DNA of 64,000 nucleotides from Caenorhabditis elegans. Taxonomy: Eukaryota; Nematoda; Chromadorea; Rhabditida; Rhabditidae. The notes below the pieces were generated by a model. The model saw nothing but the letters and a program-made list of their open reading frames with translations, ran no database searches and was not told the origin of the DNA. This document shows positions 58,399 through 64,000 of this stretch, piece after piece. Position numbers and translations under genes: made by a program. The first letter of the stretch is position 1, and each line of letters begins with the position of its first letter. The stretch covers positions 10,168,001 through 10,232,000 of the forward strand of contig NC_003282.8 of assembly GCF_000002985.6 (NCBI RefSeq). The letters are read 5' to 3'.

Positions 58399-59615
58399 TC
58401 ACAAAAATCGTGAGCTGAACAAAATGCTGATAACAGATGAAAAGAGAATAGTAATAGAAGTTCCAGAATTACAAAATTGCTTATCCTTACAGTAACAGCG
58501 AGAAAATTGATTTTTGACTGCGACACCTCCTGGATTGGTGATAAGATCATGCGTTTGACATGAATTGTCGACTCCAAATATATTCACGTTTGAGCATGTT
58601 TTGTCAATTTGAAAGCCGTTGTCTAACTTGATTTCCTGTTTTAAACAATATTTCTTTGTGCACTTGGATTCATGACAGTTATAGCCTTCACTAGGTGTAC
58701 ATTCATAACAGTTCAGTGGAGCATTATTAAGCACTGGAATTATTTAAAATTTTCAAACCTCACTAGACTTAAAGATACTTACAATTATTATTTGTTTGAT
58801 TGGCACACGTCATTTGACTATTAAAATCAATTTGTAAATTATTGCAAAGATCTGTACCCTCACAGAACATTGCCATCATTTTGACATTTACGATATTTCC
58901 CTTTCGATCAGCCATTTTATAAGTATTGTCCTGTTCACAAAAATCTGCATTGTTCATCGATGTTCGGTCAGAGACTGCATTTGTAAGAGTTCTATGGCAA
59001 CCACGAACGAAGTATGTAGTTGTTGCTTGGTTAGCTGAAAATTAAAATTTGTATTTTGAATTATTACCACGTAATTGTTGTGATATATTAGTTAATTTTC
59101 CAATAAATTCCATAACCCAAAGCGACCGATTATTGAAAAAAATTTGCTAAACTTTTTCAATTTTCAGCAGCAACAAAGAAATTATTCCTGCTCACATTTA
59201 GACGTCTGAATGAAATCCCCAGCTCACTGAGATGAAATACTTTTTTGCGAACTACTTTTCACATACTCTAATTATTATAAAACTATTTTCAAAGCTATTA
59301 AGTATTTTCTGAATATATGTATACTTTCAAAGTAAAAATTGATCAGTTTCGTTTAAAAAACTCACTGCCAACGGCATCCGGATTACCAAAAGCCATAGTG
59401 AGACATGGTCCAGAACATGATTCCGCAAAGGTATTACTTGGGGCTTGTTGACAGCTCCCTGCCGTAAAGTAACTATCAGGAACTGGAGCCAATCCAGTCA
59501 AATACCATTTATCTTTTAGCTCAGAAGTAGCACATGTGTAGCAGTTTCGTGTGGTCTGGCAATATGTGAGAGGGAGGAATACTGTTAAAATTAAAAGAAA
59601 ATGTTGCATTTCCAT
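58399..59615 (-). CDS. Secreted, probably GPI-anchored protein with tandem Ly6/three-finger-like domains
   Basis: Three exons (59615-59366, 59034-58783, 58733-58399) join in phase to 278 residues. It has a signal peptide (MEMQHFLLILTVFLPLTYC), then two Cys-rich units. The first begins NCYTCAT and closes with CEGTDLCNN; the second begins NCYECTPSEG and closes with CYCKDKQFCNSG. The CxxC opening and the C...CN ending are the Ly6/uPAR signature. The last 20 residues are hydrophobic after a small-residue GTS, as expected of a GPI attachment signal. Function is unknown; worm Ly6-like proteins modulate ion channels and odour response. The domain boundary coincides with the intron 2 position, suggesting duplication of an exon unit. 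No gene symbol recognised. Confidence 0.8.
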
Positions 59616-60099
59616 TTTAAAGTATCTGCGAAATGAAGTGAAATAAGGTGTCAGTTGACTATAAATGGAATGATGAAGAATATTTGCTTATCCAGGTGAA
59701 TCATGGAACAGGACTGGCACGAATTGACTGAGGAAACATCGTGTCTGTCGGTACCGAGTTTATTTCATGATGAGTTATATTTCAAAGAGAAACATCTGCA
59801 TTAAAAATTGGTTTTTCAAAAAGGAAGTAAAATTTATACAATATTTTAAAGTGAATTCAATCACACAGCTTTCTATTTTCCCCCAATTCATTAAATTATT
59901 TATCGCGAGTCCGAACTGTTGATTAAATCAAAATATCAAAATTTTGTTTCGATAAATGAATAGCTATAACAATTTTAGCTTCTACATTATAAAACTACTT
60001 TTATTCAGCACAAATGGAATCTTCAGGAAATGAAACACGACAATTACAATATCTCTTTTAAGTTAAGAGAAGTGTACAAAAAAGAAAAAAATTCAAGAA
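59616..60099. other. Upstream region of the Ly6-like gene and 3' end of the coiled-coil gene
   Basis: 484 bp, AT-rich. Holds the Ly6-like promoter and the tail of the downstream same-strand arrangement. No gene is visible. Confidence 0.5.
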
Positions 60100-62925
60100 T
60101 TATTCAGCTTGCTTCTTCTTTCCAAAAAAGAACGAATCACGTCTGGGCCCTTTGAGTTTTGCGAAAATCGACTTCGATTTTCCTTTACGAACGTTCTCCT
60201 CGTCAGCCGAAGGCGATGTTACATTACCCATCTCTGTAGCATATGAACTTTTCAAATGAGGCTTCACTTTTTCATTTCGAGAAGTAAGAGTCTTGACTCT
60301 ATCCTTGGATGTTCCTAGCGGAGAAAATTGGTTTTTGGGTTCTCCAATTGAAACGACCGATTCACGTGGTGCAGCTCTTGTTGGAAAAGTTGATGGAAAA
60401 CGATCAAAAAATTCGTCCGAAGCAATCGATTCTCGTGTCTCGTTCTGAAAATAATTTAATTTATGAAAGATTATGTATCTTTAAAAACAAATCAACCAAA
60501 AACGTATTATACAAATAGAACGCCTAAGAATATATCAGTCTATTTGAAACTCACCAAGTTAGTTCTGAATCCAATTGGAGTTCCTTTCAAAGTTTCGTCT
60601 TCGTCGAGGTCGAAACTGAATGCAACTGATTTACGAGGTGTTTGTGCTATCAGTCTCATCATTTCCTCTAATGTCTCATTATCATTGCCTTTTGAAAGAA
60701 ATTCAGCGAGGCTGTCGGACGACGTGCTTCTTTTCATAACCCCACTACGGGAATCTTTGACGAAGATCTCTGGAAATCAGAAATTTTAAAACGATTTCTT
60801 TTTAAGTGTTGCAGGTAATGGAAAAATAACTAACTGCATCTCTCTCCCAAAAAACAATTTTTCTTTCCTAATGCCTCGTGTTCTCTACGCAGCTTCTCAG
60901 CCTCCGAATGCAACTTTTGTTGGGATTGATGATGAACATTCAGCTGCTCCTAAAATTGTTTTACATTTTTAAAATCAAATTCAACTATCTAACATGTTGC
61001 TCTTTGAGTTCACTTTCATGTTTGGTCACTAATTGTTGAAGATCACGTTTGAGATTCTCGATCTCTGCATCTTTCTGTGAAAGCTGATTCTCAAGAGCCG
61101 ATGTCCTTTCTTTGTATTGCACAGATGTCTGATTTCGAATTTCTTGTTCTGTTATCAGCATATTTCCAGCTCTATCCAGTTGTTGACTTTGGAATTCGAT
61201 CGTTGCATTTGTTGCACTCAGCTCCAATTCGAGATGTTCAATTCGTTTTTTTGCCATTTGAAGGTAGGTTTCAACTGACTGAATGCCTTCCTTCTGAAGA
61301 TGGTTCGCCATTTCGGAATTCAATGCTCTCTGATTCAAATCGTTGAGAAGATCTTCGAGATTCTTCTTATAACTTTTTTCATTGTCTAAATCCAGACGAA
61401 GTCTCTCGATTGTCGATTCATCCATCATTTTTCTGGTTTTACTCTCTTCCAGGATCATCTCGATTCTTGAATCTGAAGTCTTCATATAATCAATATTCTC
61501 CTGGTGAAGCTTTTCCGTTGCCAACCGATGCTTCTCTCTTTCTTCTTCCAGTTGTGCTCTTGCATTGTCTGCATCCTGTTTGTTTCTATCAGAAACAAAA
61601 CTGAGTTCTTCCAATTTCCCAACAAGACAATTGTTTTCGAATTGAAGACCTGCTTTCCCATTTGTCACTCCTTTCAGAAGCTCCTCCAAATCTACATTCT
61701 CGTTCGTTGCCATACGAAGCTCGTCAATAAGTTCTTTCTCCTTCTGGCGGAAGCTCGCCAATTCATTCTCACTCGCATCTTGGAGATCCTTCACTTGCAT
61801 TGTGAGCTTCTCATTGAGCTCCGAAACCGTCTTCAATTGTTCCACAATTTTCCCGTTTTCTGCTTCCTGATGTTCCAAATGACGTTGTTCGTCTCTTAAA
61901 GCTGCTCGAGATTCTTCAAGTTGTTGTAGGAGCTGTGCGGATTCCTTTTCTTTCTCTTCCAAGATATTACTCAGCTCCTGTTCGCGTTGCTGAGAGCTTT
62001 TTGCTGTGTCTCTTTTGTTAGTCACATCACTTTTTAGGCTGTCGATTCTGTAAAAAAAAACGAATTAACTACCTAATTTTATCAATGTTATAAGTGTCTT
62101 GCAACCTACATCAACTTCAACTCTCTGCCCTTTTCCGTCAAATTTCGATTTTCGCTTTCAAGTTCATCAACCATGTGTTCCATGTCCACAAGTTTCTTTT
62201 TCGCCGTTTTCAGCTCTCTGTCGCTTCTCATATACTTCATAGTGGGAGAATCCACAACTTCAGCGATTGGGCTTCTACAGGTCGATGAGCCATACATTGG
62301 TAGACGCTTGGCTGTTGCAGTTGGAGTTGAAAATGCATTTGAAGGACGATTAGTTTTCTTAGGAGTTTTGAATACCATTGATGCATCTTCACTTCCAAGA
62401 AGAAAGTCCCACCAATCTCCTACATTGCCTTCGGAGTACAGCTTATCGAAAAATGTGAACATGTCGAGGATAACAGTGCTGTTAAAATCACTTTGAGAGG
62501 CAAGTCTTTCCAGAACGATAGTCAAAAGCTCAGATTGATCCTTTCGTAAATGCTCAAGGTACAAAGAGTAGAACTTGCAGATCTCGAATAAGTTTCCTTC
62601 TGCCGCCATCTTTGGATCGAGTGTATCAGCCAGTAAACTATTCCCAACTCTTATCTTTCTGTACAGAACTTCGTAAAAGACATCAGACGATTTAAACTCT
62701 TGTATATCACATGACCTATAAATAATATATTGAATTTCAGATCATGGAAAGTATATTTTCTTTCAAAAATCCAAAATAAACTAACATCATTCGTGCAATC
62801 ATTCCACCTTGTTTAAACCATAAATCTGTCAGAGAACTGATTAAATCACATGGAGCTGGGTAGTTTTCAGCAAAGTAGTTTGTTAGTTGAAGGAAGGAAC
62901 CAATAATTTTTGTATCAACGCTCAT
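60100..62925 (-). CDS. Coiled-coil protein with Hook/NuMA-like globular head
   Basis: Six exons (62925-62786, 62715-62110, 62047-60994, 60949-60835, 60769-60555, 60444-60100) join in phase to 824 residues. The first 160 residues are a helical globular head ([26 protein letters not shown]) similar by eye to the Hook/NuMA calponin-like head that binds dynein light intermediate chain. Next come a Ser/Thr/Pro-rich linker with Lys-Thr-Pro and Ser-Pro sites ([23 protein letters not shown]), then about 400 residues of uninterrupted heptad coiled coil rich in Glu, Gln, Lys and Leu, then a phospho-site-rich basic tail ([39 protein letters not shown]). The plan suggests a cytoskeletal adaptor regulated by proline-directed kinases. 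I do not recognise the gene. It starts directly after TCAG, 5 bases before the ATG. Confidence 0.75.
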
Positions 62926-63374
62926 TTTGTCTGAAAGAATAATATATCACGACACTGCGAGAGTTGGAATTATAAAAAAGAACTTACCGTTAAACAGCGA
63001 TGATGGAATTCCAAGAGCAGAAACTTGTAGTTTTTTGATTTATTGCAAAAAGTATAAAGTAATAAATTGTTTCGAAAAAAAACTACATTGTGCCACATCA
63101 TTATAATCTAAAGAACAATGCAACGTGTTCACGTTCACGCCAAAGTTAAATTTTTAAAATATTTTCTTTTAATTTGAGATTAAGAATTTTCTCGACCGAT
63201 CAGTTGAATACGTGGAGCATTCATTGTTGACATTCGAATTTTTTCGAAGCAAAATACTTGGCTAACAATTGTATATCTTTTTATTTGGTTGAAAAATATA
63301 ATACAGTAGGGGTAATAAAAGTAATTTAAAAAGTTTGCATCAGTTATCTGAATAATTCTTTGTCGTATTTTCAT
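62926..63374. other. Spacer between two minus-strand genes
   Basis: 449 bp with the 3' UTR of the right-edge gene and the promoter or intercistronic region of the coiled-coil gene. AT-rich, nothing else recognised. Confidence 0.5.
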
Positions 63375-63934
63375 TCACTTAGCAATGGCTAGCTGACTTG
63401 AAGAAAGTTTTTTCTGAATTTCAATCATGTGATTTTCTTCAGCGCTCTCCAATAATTGCAAAACGTTTGCAGTGGTTTCTCCCAATTCTGCTTTTAAATT
63501 TCTTATTTCAGTAGTAACTGTTTTGTCCCAATATTCCTGTAAAATAGTTTTTAATTGAGGAATTAAAATCCATGATCTCACTGGAGTCAGGAAGATGATT
63601 TTTGAATTGATTTCGTGAAGAATTTGATTCAATTTGCCAATTTCAGTTTTGATATAATCCAAATTTTGGCAGACTGATTGATTTGGGAGGTTACTGATGA
63701 ACTCGGTATTGAATTCAGTCATTTCTTCGTTTTGGAATTTTGCCAACTCCACACTCTGAAATGTTAAGTATAGGAAGAACGCCACAAATTTATTTTTCAG
63801 ACCTTGTTCCTGAGAATTGTTAATACTTCCAATTTGACACTTTCATCTGATCCGTCAAACATTTCAACATCTTCGTGACGATCCAAAAGATCATTCAACA
63901 AGGAACAATAACGGCCACATGAATCGATCAACTT
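63375..63934 (-). CDS. C-terminal exons of an unidentified helical protein (gene continues off the right edge)
   Basis: Two exons in phase (63934-63803 and 63755-63375) give the last 170 residues of a protein whose earlier exons lie beyond base 64000; 63935-64000 reads as intron. The sequence is strongly helical and charged, with coiled-coil-like patches (YIKTEIGKLNQILHEINSKI, TTEIRNLKAELGETTANVLQ) and ends KKLSSSQLAIAK. No catalytic motif or membrane segment is seen. The 63802 donor (GTCTGA) is weak. I do not recognise the family. Confidence 0.6.
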
Positions 63935-64000
63935 CTGAAGAATAGAAAATTGAAATCAATTTTTCTCTGTGTATCGAGTAAAAAAAGATTTGAAACCATA

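Overview
The window is nematode nuclear DNA and reads as Caenorhabditis elegans, probably chromosome IV. The grounds are short AT-rich introns ending in TTTTCAG, genes packed head to tail on both strands, a one-intron cuticle collagen, an astacin with ShKT domains, and recognisable worm proteins (PXF-1, RACK-1, GTA-1, GON-4, QNS-1, TRAM-1). Gene names are from memory of these families and their known neighbourhood; nothing was searched. Exon models were built by hand from splice sites, and phase was checked at every junction of most genes.

Layout. 1-6330 (minus): N-terminal part of the Rap exchange factor pxf-1; its catalytic domain lies beyond base 1. 8710-11941 (plus): rack-1 and the AAA ATPase mspn-1, about 140 bp apart and operon-like. 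12668-15757 (plus): the GABA aminotransferase gta-1. 15950-26409 (minus): a receptor tyrosine phosphatase with Ig, FN3 and two PTP domains, the second catalytically dead. 26410-29819: noncoding, with a palindromic element. 29820-34923 (plus): gon-4. 36228-37975 (minus): a seven-helix receptor-like gene. 38231-46911 (minus): an ABCA-type transporter (probably abt-1) in which both nucleotide-binding domains are degenerate. 47075-51305 (minus): NAD synthetase qns-1, with a collagen gene on the opposite strand inside one intron. 51810-53279 (minus): tram-1. 54570-55628 (plus): a DUSP12-like phosphatase. 56054-58315 (plus): an astacin metalloprotease (probably nas-12). 58399-59615 (minus): a GPI-anchored tandem Ly6-like protein. 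60100-62925 (minus): a coiled-coil protein with a Hook/NuMA-like head. 63375 to the right edge (minus): the C-terminus of a further gene.

The genes do not form one pathway; this is ordinary mixed worm gene space. Real local relationships are two operon-like pairs (rack-1/mspn-1 and qns-1/abt-1), one nested gene (collagen in qns-1), and convergent 3' ends (gta-1 with the phosphatase, nas-12 with the Ly6 gene). Introns and intergenic DNA carry several dispersed repeat families: palindromic elements ending in TACCGTA, elements sharing a GTGTCGAGAC core, clusters of AGGCAGG/CCTACC words, and a TIR-flanked minisatellite. I found no convincing tRNA, rRNA or CRISPR. The observations most worth a second look are the doubly degenerate ABC transporter, a RasGEF-like orphan exon at 55.7-55.9 kb, the UAAUG-coupled upstream ORF of the receptor phosphatase, and a GC-AG intron in gon-4.
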